From positions 85,420-149,419 of the forward strand of contig NZ_JANAVF010000003.1 in assembly GCF_024213195.1 (NCBI RefSeq): 64,000 nucleotides of DNA, in the 5' to 3' direction. This DNA comes from Streptomyces sp. TBY4. Lineage in GTDB: Bacteria; Actinomycetota; Actinomycetes; Streptomycetales; Streptomycetaceae. Shown here in pieces: positions 57,837 to 64,000 of this stretch (position 1 is the stretch's first letter; each line of letters begins with the position of its first letter). The notes beneath the pieces were generated by a model. That model made no database searches. It had not been told where the DNA came from and saw only the letters and a list, made by a program, of their open reading frames with translations. The position numbers and the translations under genes are program-made.

Positions 57837-59374
57837 CCACGCACGACCCCGAGCTGTGGCCCGAGTTCGACGAGATGACCCCGGAGGACATCGCCGGACC
57901 CGGATGGGACGAACCCGTACCCCTCAACCCACGCGGCCCGCTCCCCGCCTTCCCCGTGGACGCTCTGCCCGACTGGCTCGCGGCCATGACGGCCGGCGTC
58001 GCCGAGGAGACGCAGACGCCGGCCGACCTCGCCGGGTGCCTCGCGCTGGCAGTCATCGGCACCGCCGCCGGCGGACGCGTCACCGTGACCGTGCGCGGCC
58101 AGTGGAGCGAACCCGTCAACCTCTACACCGCCGTCGCCCTGCCGCCCGGCAACCGCAAGAGCGCCGTGTTCGGGCTCATGACCAAACCCCTCCTCGCCGC
58201 CGAGCAGGCCCTCATCGACCTCACCGCACCCCAGCGAGCCGAGGCCGCGGCATCCGCCCGGATCGCGAAGGCCGCGGCGGAGAGGGCCGAGAAAATGGCC
58301 GCCAACGCCGACGCCGACAAACTGGCCGGGCTGACCGCCCAGGCCATCTCGCTGGCCGAGGCCGCCGAGCGCGCCGTCGTGCCGGCCGAGCCCCAGCTCG
58401 TCGCCGACGACATCACCGCCGAAAGCCTGACCAGCCTCCTCGCCCAGCAGGACGGACGGATCTCGATCCTGTCCCCCGAAGGCGAAATCTTCGAGATCAT
58501 CGCCGGACGGTACTCCGGAGTCCCCAACATGGGGATCTTCCTCAAGGGCCACGCCGGCGACATGGCCCGAGTCAACCGCCAGGCCCGGGACCCCCAGTAC
58601 ATCGAGAATCCCGCCATCACCATGGGCCTCGCCGTCCAGCCCGATGTCCTGGACTCCATTGGACAGATCAAGGGCGCCGACGGCCGCGGCCTGCTCGCAC
58701 GCTTCCTCTACTCCAAGCCCGAATCCCTCGTCGGCTACCGCAACCTCACCCCCGCACTCCTGAGCCCCGACACCGCCAGTACCTACGCCACAACGCTCGG
58801 GGGGCTGGCACTGACCCTCGCGGCCTGGACCGAGACGGCCACGCTCACCCTCACCCCGGAGGCCGACGCCGTCCTCCTGGCCTACCAGCGCGTCACCGAA
58901 GCCCGCCTCCGCAAGGAAGGGCCCCTGGCTCCGATCGTGAACTGGGCCAGCAAGCGCGACGGCGCCGTGGCCCGTATCGCGGGCCTCCTCCACCTCGCCA
59001 CCCACCCCCAAGACGCCTGGACGCGGCCCATCGCCGTCGAGACCATGGCCGCCGCCACCCGCCTCGGGGACTACTTCACCGCCCACGCCCTCGACGTCTT
59101 CAACGCCATGAAGGCCGACCCTGCGCAGGAGGCCGCCCACACCGTCCTGACCCATCTGACCGAGAGCCGCACGGCCGCGTTCACCAAGCGCGATCTCTTC
59201 CGTGCGATGCCACGCAGCGAGTTCCCCGCCATGGGCGATCTCGATCCCGCCCTGGACCTCCTGGAGGAACACGGCTGGGTCCGGCAGCAGCCCCCGCCAC
59301 CCCGCACAACACGCGGAGGCCGGCCGCCTTCGCCCCGGTATGAGACCCATCCCCGCCTCACCCCTGCCGCCTGA
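57833..59374 (+). CDS. DUF3987-family replication ATPase-like protein
   Basis: 513 residues. DUF3987 features are FPVDALPDWLAAM, a degenerate P-loop-like ALPPGNRKSAVF, a coiled coil at about 135-180, and SPEGEIFEIIAGRYSGVPNM. RDPQYIENPAITMGLAVQPD and GLLARFLYSKP follow. The C-terminus carries a small winged helix. Paired with Prim-Pol, the family replaces the P4-type helicase seen in AICE 1. Directly downstream lies the iteron array. Confidence 0.87.
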   Translation: MTTHDPELWPEFDEMTPEDIAGPGWDEPVPLNPRGPLPAFPVDALPDWLAAMTAGVAEETQTPADLAGCLALAVIGTAAGGRVTVTVRGQWSEPVNLYTAVALPPGNRKSAVFGLMTKPLLAAEQALIDLTAPQRAEAAASARIAKAAAERAEKMAANADADKLAGLTAQAISLAEAAERAVVPAEPQLVADDITAESLTSLLAQQDGRISILSPEGEIFEIIAGRYSGVPNMGIFLKGHAGDMARVNRQARDPQYIENPAITMGLAVQPDVLDSIGQIKGADGRGLLARFLYSKPESLVGYRNLTPALLSPDTASTYATTLGGLALTLAAWTETATLTLTPEADAVLLAYQRVTEARLRKEGPLAPIVNWASKRDGAVARIAGLLHLATHPQDAWTRPIAVETMAAATRLGDYFTAHALDVFNAMKADPAQEAAHTVLTHLTESRTAAFTKRDLFRAMPRSEFPAMGDLDPALDLLEEHGWVRQQPPPPRTTRGGRPPSPRYETHPRLTPAA

Positions 59375-59389
59375 AAACCCCCGAAACCT

Positions 59390-59636
59390 CTGACAGAACT
59401 GACAGAACCTCCCGACCAGCCACCTGACCTGCGGAAACGAACACTTTCGGAGCTGTGACAAAACCTCCGGAAACTCTGACAGAACTCCAAAAACCTCGCC
59501 GCGTGCGAGCCGTCCGGTCTGACAGAACCGAGGTTTTCGAGGTTCTGTCAGAGTTTTTTGAGGTTTTGTCACGCGGCCCAAACCGGCCAAAACCGCAGCT
59601 CAGGGGCCACGTGGCGAGGTTCTGTCAGTTCTGTCA
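59390..59636. repeat. TGACAGAAC iteron array (candidate replication origin, AICE 2)
   Basis: Seven exact TGACAGAAC units occur. Direct ones are at 59391, 59400, 59477, 59520; inverted ones are at 59542, 59619, 59628. Two one-base variants are at 59456 and 59563. Tandem pairs stand at both ends, and the centre is a palindrome TGACAGAACC / GGTTCTGTCA with an 11-bp spacer. The tract has A/T runs unusual for this genome. Placed between the replication ATPase and xis. Confidence 0.8.
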
Positions 59637-59682
59637 GTACTTTCCGGGGTTTTCGCGCCCCGGACCGAGCTGAAGGAGCCCG

Positions 59683-59871
59683 ATGCCCCGCCCGCAGATG
59701 CTCAAGCTCGCCGAAGTCCTCACCGAGATCGGCATGAGCCGAGCCGCCTTCTACCGGATGCGTGCCCGTGGACAAGGCCCCCGGCTCATCAAGCTGCCTA
59801 ACGGCCAGCTACGTGTTCGCCGCACGGATCTGGACGCCTGGCTGTCCGAGTGCGAGGAAGTCGCCGCCTGA
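59683..59871 (+). CDS. xis: Excisionase-type HTH protein (Xis)
   Basis: 62 residues, closely matching the AICE 1 Xis (PQMLKLAEVLTEIGMSRAAF; PNGQLRVRRTDLDAWLSECE). GAAGGAG lies upstream of ATG 59683. Directional excision factor by position and fold. Confidence 0.9.
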   Translation: MPRPQMLKLAEVLTEIGMSRAAFYRMRARGQGPRLIKLPNGQLRVRRTDLDAWLSECEEVAA

Positions 59872-59885
59872 CCTGCCCCGTCCAG

Positions 59886-59917
59886 AGAGAGGGCTCACCC
59901 TTCGGTGGGCCCTCTCT
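59886..59917 (+). terminator. Hairpin between xis and int (AICE 2)
   Basis: 14-bp stem AGAGAGGGCTCACC with one G-T pair, loop CTTC, ending 15 bp before the int TTG. The stem may also shape the int ribosome site (GGAGAG). Confidence 0.75.
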
Positions 59918-59932
59918 CCAATTGGAGAGAAA

Positions 59933-61318
59933 TTGCTGACCTACGACGTTGATATCTGGTCCATCCGGGAGCGGAAGGGGCGCCCCAAGCCGTTCGAGCT
60001 TCGGTGGCGAGCAGGTGAGCGACCGCACTCCCGAAGCTTCAAGCTCAAGGTGCAGGCTGACGGTCGCCGTTCCGAGCTGCTCGCCGCGCTGCGGAACCGG
60101 GAACAGTTCGACGAGCAGACCGGCCTGCCAGCCTCGGAGTTCGAAGCCCTGAGTACACCTACGTGGTACGAGCACGCCACGGCCTACGTGCTGATGAAGT
60201 GGCCGAAGGCCGCGGCCAAGCACCGTGCGAGCATCGCCGAGACGTTCGCCACCGTGACGCCGGCGTTCGTTTCCAGCTCACGCGGCGCTCCCGACTCCGC
60301 CGTTTTGCGGAAAGCCCTGTACGGGTGGGCGTTCCGCGCGGTACAGGCAGACGACGGACCTCTTCGTCTGCGTCACGAGGTCGAGACGCCGCCGGAGGAC
60401 ATCGCAGCCGCCCTCGCCTGGGTCGCATCGAGCACAGTCAAGATGACCGAGGTTGCGCGGTCCGAACGCCTACGTGGGGCCCTTGATGCCCTGTCCAAGA
60501 AGCTCAATGGGAAGCCCGCGGCCGACAACACGGTGAACCGGAAGCGCATGGTCATGAGCAACGCTCTGCGCTACGCCGTGGAGCGCGGGACCCTCCCCGC
60601 GAACCCCCTCGGCCGTCTCGACTGGACCGCGCCCGACAAGGACGACGAGGTCGACTTCCGCTACGTACCCAACCCCGACCAGGCTGCGGCTCTGATCGAC
60701 GCCGTAAGGCAGTCCGGCGGCCGGGGGGACCACATGGCCGCCTTCTTCGGCTGCCTGTACTACGCGGCCATGCGCCCTTCAGAGATCGCTGCCCTGCGCG
60801 CTGCTGACTGCACCTTGCCCTCAACCGGGTGGGGAGAGCTGGTCCTCGCGGGAAGCCGACCCGAGGTCGGTTCGGGGTGGACCGACGACGGGCAGTCGTT
60901 CGAGCAGCGCGGACTGAAGCGGCGGGCCCGGACAGCAACCAGGTCCGTACCCATCCCGCCCGTCCTGACCACGATGCTCCGGGACCACAAGGAGAAGTAC
61001 GGGGTCGCCGACGACGGTCGCCTCTTCCGGGCCGCGCAGGGGGGACGGGTCCGCTCTACGGAGTACTGCAACCTCTGGGACGCGGCGCGACACAAAGCCC
61101 TGCCGGCGGAAGAGGCCAAGACACCACTCGCAGACGTGCCGTACTCGCTCCGGCACGCGGGGGTGTCCCTGTGGATCAACTCCGGCGTGGACCCGATGGA
61201 GGTCGCGCAACGAGCCGGCCACAGCCTCACGGTGCTCTTCCGCTTCTACGCCAAGATCCTGAAGGGCCAGCAGTCCCGAGCGAACGAGCTCATCGAGAAG
61301 GGCCTCAGCGGCGGGTAA
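59933..61318 (+). CDS. int: Tyrosine-recombinase integrase
   Basis: 461 residues from TTG 59933 with GGAGAG upstream, the aligned start of the AICE 1 integrase. Catalytic residues: Arg in AAMRPSEIAAL, SLRHAGVS, GHSLTVL and Tyr in FRFYAKIL. The two integrases align end to end, so cross-reaction at the three att sites is likely. Rare start codon plus hairpin suggest low expression. Confidence 0.95.
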   Translation: MLTYDVDIWSIRERKGRPKPFELRWRAGERPHSRSFKLKVQADGRRSELLAALRNREQFDEQTGLPASEFEALSTPTWYEHATAYVLMKWPKAAAKHRASIAETFATVTPAFVSSSRGAPDSAVLRKALYGWAFRAVQADDGPLRLRHEVETPPEDIAAALAWVASSTVKMTEVARSERLRGALDALSKKLNGKPAADNTVNRKRMVMSNALRYAVERGTLPANPLGRLDWTAPDKDDEVDFRYVPNPDQAAALIDAVRQSGGRGDHMAAFFGCLYYAAMRPSEIAALRAADCTLPSTGWGELVLAGSRPEVGSGWTDDGQSFEQRGLKRRARTATRSVPIPPVLTTMLRDHKEKYGVADDGRLFRAAQGGRVRSTEYCNLWDAARHKALPAEEAKTPLADVPYSLRHAGVSLWINSGVDPMEVAQRAGHSLTVLFRFYAKILKGQQSRANELIEKGLSGG

Positions 61319-61328
61319 GCCCCCGGGT

Positions 61329-61398
61329 CTGGCCCACACATGGCCCATACGCGCTGGTCAACAGCGGGATACGGGCGGTCCAAGGTGAGACAGGGTGA
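61329..61398. promoter_or_regulatory. Integrase arm-type sites, right end of AICE 2
   Basis: CTGGCCCACACATGGCCCA (61329-61347) repeats the left-end site exactly, and GGTGAGACAGGGTGA (61384-61398) repeats the AICE 1 right-end site exactly. They lie 113 and 62 bp before the att core. Confidence 0.72.
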
Positions 61399-61403
61399 GC
61401 AGA

Positions 61404-61436
61404 GAGGGCGGGCACCCGAATCGGGTACCCGCCCTC
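61404..61436 (+). terminator. Hairpin terminator after int (AICE 2)
   Basis: GAGGGCGGGCACCC pairs with GGGTACCCGCCCTC (one mismatch) around a 5-nt loop, 85 bp after the int stop. Confidence 0.72.
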
Positions 61437-61460
61437 TGACCTGCTACTTCTCTGACCTGG

Positions 61461-61516
61461 CGGTGGGTGTGGGATTTGAACCCACGGTGACATCGCTGCC
61501 ACGACGGTTTTCAAGA
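61461..61516 (-). repeat. attR: attR: att core within tRNA-Ser(TGA)
   Basis: 56 bp equal to the other two att copies except in the variable arm, where ATCGCTG replaces TCGCG (two extra bases). Identity with attL continues three more bases (CCG). Confidence 0.92.
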
Positions 61517-61547
61517 CCGTTCCCTTAGGCCGCTCGGGCAACCCACC
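61461..61547 (-). tRNA. tRNA-Ser (anticodon TGA), integration target of both AICEs
   Basis: 87 nt class II tRNA. The acceptor GGTGGGT/ACCCACC is perfect, anticodon loop CTTGAAA gives TGA, T arm has GGTTCAAATCC and discriminator is G. Its 3' half is the att core supplied by AICE 2. The variable arm is a 6-bp stem (GTGGCA/TGTCAC, one G-U) with loop GCGA. The only complete copy in the window. Confidence 0.97.
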
Positions 61548-61604
61548 TGGCGGGTACAGAGTACCGGGCGGCGGGGTCGGGCGGCGCTGGGGATTCGCGG
61601 GAGG

Positions 61605-62564
61605 TCAGGCGGTCTGGGCCTTGTCGTAGGCCGCCTTCGCCTCGTTGCCGAAGTAGGGGCCGAACATGCGGTTCGGGAGGAAGGTGTAGCCGAAGCTGTT
61701 CACCGAGACCTGGGTGCCCAGGCCGGTCGCCTCGTTGAAGTCCTGGAACCAGGGGCCGCCGCTGGAGCCGCCGGTCATGTTGCACGGCAGGCTGTGGTCC
61801 TTGGTGAGGAGGAAGTCCTTGCCGCTGTTGCCGCTGCAGTAGACGAGTTTGGAGCCGTCGTACGGGGCGGCCGCCGGGAAGCCGAAGGCGTACATCTTCT
61901 TGTTGTAGCCGCCGTTGAAGACGATGCCCTGGGCTCCGACGGTCTGGCTGAGCGTGCGGCCGTTCAGCGGGGCGACGACCGCCAGGCCGACGTCCATGTT
62001 CATGTCCTCGCTCGCCACCCACTGGTCGGTCGCGAAGGTCTTGGTCGCCGTCCACTGCCCGTAGGGCGCGTTCCCGTTGTCGTAGCCCGGGACGAAGATC
62101 CAGTTGGTGTGCCAGGCGCCCTGGTACTTCACGCAGTGGCCGGCGGTGATCACCGTGCTGCCGTTGGCGCTGGTGATCGAGTCACCCGAGCAGGAGGCGC
62201 TCTTCCCGTTGAAGGTGAAGAAGACCCGGCCCGAGGTTTTGACCACCGCGCCCCCGGAGGTCCAGGCTCCGCCCGGCTGGGGGAAGGCCGCGGGGGAGGC
62301 CTTGAGGGATGCCGTGGGGGAGGCGCTCGCCGGGGTCGGGGCGATCCGCGTGGCGTGCTCCGTAGTGGTGGGCGCCGTACGGGCGATCGCGCCCGGGGCG
62401 GCCGTGATGTCCAGCGGGGTGGCGGCCCGCATCCGCTCGGCCGACCAGAGGCCCTGGGAGGCGGGGCGCGGCTCGGCGGCCGAGGGGGAGGCCGCCGTCA
62501 ACGCACCCGCGAGCAGGGCGCCCGTCGCGAGCAGAACCGATAAGGCTGTCCGATGGCGATTCAC
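61605..62564 (-). CDS. Secreted trypsin-like serine protease
   Basis: 319 residues from GTG 62564, AAGGAG upstream. Signal peptide: RTALSVLLATGALLAGALTA, cut near SAA-EPR. A Thr/Pro/Ala pro-region runs to about 90. The chymotrypsin fold has catalytic His in VITAGHCV, Asp in NMDVGLAVV and Ser in TGGSSGGPWF. Extracellular endopeptidase of the V8/trypsin-like family common in Streptomyces. First chromosomal gene right of the elements, facing the tRNA. Confidence 0.92.
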   Translation of the reverse strand: MNRHRTALSVLLATGALLAGALTAASPSAAEPRPASQGLWSAERMRAATPLDITAAPGAIARTAPTTTEHATRIAPTPASASPTASLKASPAAFPQPGGAWTSGGAVVKTSGRVFFTFNGKSASCSGDSITSANGSTVITAGHCVKYQGAWHTNWIFVPGYDNGNAPYGQWTATKTFATDQWVASEDMNMDVGLAVVAPLNGRTLSQTVGAQGIVFNGGYNKKMYAFGFPAAAPYDGSKLVYCSGNSGKDFLLTKDHSLPCNMTGGSSGGPWFQDFNEATGLGTQVSVNSFGYTFLPNRMFGPYFGNEAKAAYDKAQTA

Positions 62565-62698
62565 GCATGACTCCTTCTGCCGTGCCCGGATGAAGAGTTG
62601 TCGGTGCGGATCGGGGGCAGAGTGGCACGCCTGGAACGAGATGTCAGGGGACAGTCGGAACGTTCGGTCGGTTCCGGCCAGGAAATGGCCAACTCCGG

Positions 62699-63757
62699 CT
62701 AGGTGGTGAGCAGGACGCCCGCGTACGAGGCTCCGGCCACCACCACCCAGGCCGCCAGGCCCAGGAGGGCGGCGCGTCCGCCGGTACGGGACAGGGTGGG
62801 CAGGTGGACCGCGCTGCCCAGGCCGAACAGCGCGGCGGCCAGCAGCAGTTCCTGTGCGGTGTGCGCCCAGTCCAGTGCTACGTCGGGCAGTGCCCCGGTG
62901 GCGCGCAGCGCGGCCGCGGCGAGGAACCCGGCCACGAACAGCGGCACCGGAGCCGGGCGGCGTCCCGAGGGCGTGCGCACTCCGCGCCGGCGGGCCCGTA
63001 CCGAGAAGGCCACCGCCGCGACCAGCGGGGCCAGCAGGGCCACGCGCATCAGCTTGACCAGCACCGCTTCGCCGAGGGCGCCCGGGCCGGCGGTCTGGGC
63101 GGTGGCCACCACCTGGCCGACGTCGTGGACGCTCGCGCCGACCCAGCGGCCGAAGTCCGGGTCGGAGAGGCCGAGCGGGGACTGCAGGAGCGGGAGGACG
63201 GCGATGGCGAGGGTCCCGCACAGGGTGACCAGGGCCACCGAGGAGGCCACGTCCTCCTCGTCGCTGCCCGATACCTGGCTGACGGCCCCGATGGCCGAGG
63301 CCCCGCAGATCGAGTAGCCAGTGGCGATCAGCAACGGCTGGTCCCCGGGGAGGCCGAGCCGCCGGCCGAGCCAGAGGGTGCCGAGGAAGGTCGCCGCCAC
63401 CACCCCGGCGACCATCGCCACGGTGGCCCAGCCCAGCCCGAGCACCTCGTCCAGCCCCAGCGCCAGGCCCAGCAGGACGATGCCGATCCGCATCAGGCGG
63501 CGCCCGGCCAGCGAGAGCCCCGGGCGCGCGGGGCCCCGTACGAAGGCACGTAGGCGGGGCAGGTGAGCCGCGGCGATGCCGAGCACCACCGCCACCGTCA
63601 GCATCGGCAGCCACGGCACCAGCCGGTGCACCGACCAGGCCACCAGGACCCCGGCCGCCGCGAGGCCCAACCCGGGCCAGGCTGACGATGTTTCACGTGA
63701 AACATCGACCGGATCCGGTGATCCCGCCCCGCGCACCGGGCGGTTCAGCAGGGCCAT
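62699..63757 (-). CDS. YeiH-family putative sulfate exporter
   Basis: 352 residues with about ten TM helices. Family motifs: RIGIVLLGLALGLDEVLGLG, YSICGASAIGAVSQV and WVGASVHDVGQVVATA. ATG 63757 overlaps the stop of the cysteine dioxygenase gene by one base (TGATG). Coupled expression with an enzyme that oxidises cysteine suggests export of sulfite, sulfate or a related anion. Contains a parS site (translated VSRET) near its N-terminus. Confidence 0.9.
   Translation of the reverse strand: MALLNRPVRGAGSPDPVDVSRETSSAWPGLGLAAAGVLVAWSVHRLVPWLPMLTVAVVLGIAAAHLPRLRAFVRGPARPGLSLAGRRLMRIGIVLLGLALGLDEVLGLGWATVAMVAGVVAATFLGTLWLGRRLGLPGDQPLLIATGYSICGASAIGAVSQVSGSDEEDVASSVALVTLCGTLAIAVLPLLQSPLGLSDPDFGRWVGASVHDVGQVVATAQTAGPGALGEAVLVKLMRVALLAPLVAAVAFSVRARRRGVRTPSGRRPAPVPLFVAGFLAAAALRATGALPDVALDWAHTAQELLLAAALFGLGSAVHLPTLSRTGGRAALLGLAAWVVVAGASYAGVLLTT
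63689..63704. promoter_or_regulatory. parS: parS site (ParB binding), inside the YeiH gene
   Basis: Exact TGTTTCACGTGAAACA in codons about 18-23 of the exporter gene. Both intragenic parS sites in the window encode VSRET. Confidence 0.9.
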
Positions 63758-64000
63758 CAGTCGGTCGGGAGCGTGTAGACGCGGCGGACGCTGCTGCCCA
63801 GGCGTACGACGTCGGCGCCGTAGACGTGCAGGGATATCGCCTTGGTGCGACAGGAGTTGCGGACTTTGTGTATGTCGCCGGGCGGGGCGAAACCGCAGAC
63901 CTCGCCGGGGCCGTTGACCACGTGCTCGGTGGCCACCAGACGGGCTCCGCCGGTGGGCGTGGCGGGGACGAGCCGGTAGCGGAGCTCGCTCTCCTCACCT
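63757..64000 (-). CDS. Cysteine dioxygenase, C-terminal part (5' end outside window)
   Basis: 81 codons are visible before the stop at 63757-63759. Cupin segments are GEVCGFAPPGDIHKVRNSCR, with the conserved His of the iron site region in DIHKVRN, then SLHVYGADVVRLGSSVRRVY, as in bacterial CDO. The enzyme converts cysteine to cysteine sulfinate. It is translationally coupled to the downstream exporter. N-terminal iron ligands lie beyond the window. Confidence 0.8.
   Translation of the reverse strand, partial: GEESELRYRLVPATPTGGARLVATEHVVNGPGEVCGFAPPGDIHKVRNSCRTKAISLHVYGADVVRLGSSVRRVYTLPTD

Larger units (their letters stand above)
42231..61460 (+). mobile_element. AICE 2: second integrative conjugative element, in tandem
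   Basis: About 19.2 kb between the middle att and the tRNA-Ser gene. It carries XRE regulator, epimerase, GntR regulator, RapZ-C-like protein, a larger transfer module with an FtsK-like ATPase, two C5 methyltransferases, Prim-Pol, DUF3987 ATPase, iterons, xis and int. Same orientation as AICE 1. Confidence 0.92.

Noticed and set aside
28484..61460. CRISPR array or known defence system in the elements
   Set aside because: No regularly spaced direct repeats with unique spacers and no cas-type proteins were found. The TGACAGAAC units are irregular and inverted, which fits iterons. The methyltransferases have no adjacent nuclease.

Overview
The window is chromosomal DNA of a Streptomyces-type actinomycete. 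It has very high GC with strong third-position bias, many GTG/TTG starts, ATGA and TGATG translational overlaps, a subtilisin-inhibitor gene, a SigE-type sigma factor and four copies of the ParB-binding site TGTTTCACGTGAAACA. Because parS sites cluster around oriC in Streptomyces, the window probably lies in the chromosome core.

Left chromosomal arm (1-28400). It opens with the tail of a Pro/Gly-rich protein. A MarR-DHA2 efflux operon follows, then a TetR regulator. Next comes a four-gene minus-strand operon (OmpR regulator, histidine kinase, GT2/GtrA glycosyltransferase, GT39 glycosyltransferase). After it lie an amidohydrolase/monooxygenase pair, a DUF2797 protein and a PH-domain protein. 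tRNA-Arg(ACG) and tRNA-Ser(GCT) each end in a strong hairpin terminator. Then come a subtilisin inhibitor, a very large PAS/pseudokinase/receiver protein, an acyl-CoA synthetase and a SigE-type sigma factor. A compact five-gene operon (two acyl-CoA dehydrogenases, two MaoC proteins, a thiolase-like lipid-transfer protein) matches gene for gene the steroid side-chain (igr) module of mycobacteria. A small Asn/Ser-rich secreted protein and an FAD monooxygenase complete the arm.

Tandem integrative elements (28430-61460). Two actinomycete integrative conjugative elements (AICEs) sit head-to-tail in the 3' end of tRNA-Ser(TGA), whose only complete copy is at 61461-61547. Three att copies (28430, 42231, 61461) bound element 1 (about 13.8 kb) and element 2 (about 19.2 kb). 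Both elements share a right end of Prim-Pol, small CxC protein, replication ATPase, xis, hairpin and int. They also share a structured leader upstream of the transfer genes, DUF6284 and RRQ-type zinc proteins, a C5 methyltransferase step and matching integrase arm-site spacing. They differ in control genes: a GntR-Nudix fusion plus HTH-TPR regulator in element 1, and XRE/epimerase plus GntR in element 2. They also differ in FtsK-like translocase and in replication ATPase (P4-type SF3 against DUF3987). Each has its own repeat-rich candidate origin or transfer site.

Right chromosomal arm (61548-64000). This holds a secreted trypsin-like protease, a YeiH-family exporter containing the fourth parS, and the C-terminal part of a cysteine dioxygenase that is translationally coupled to the exporter, suggesting a sulfur-oxidation/export pair.
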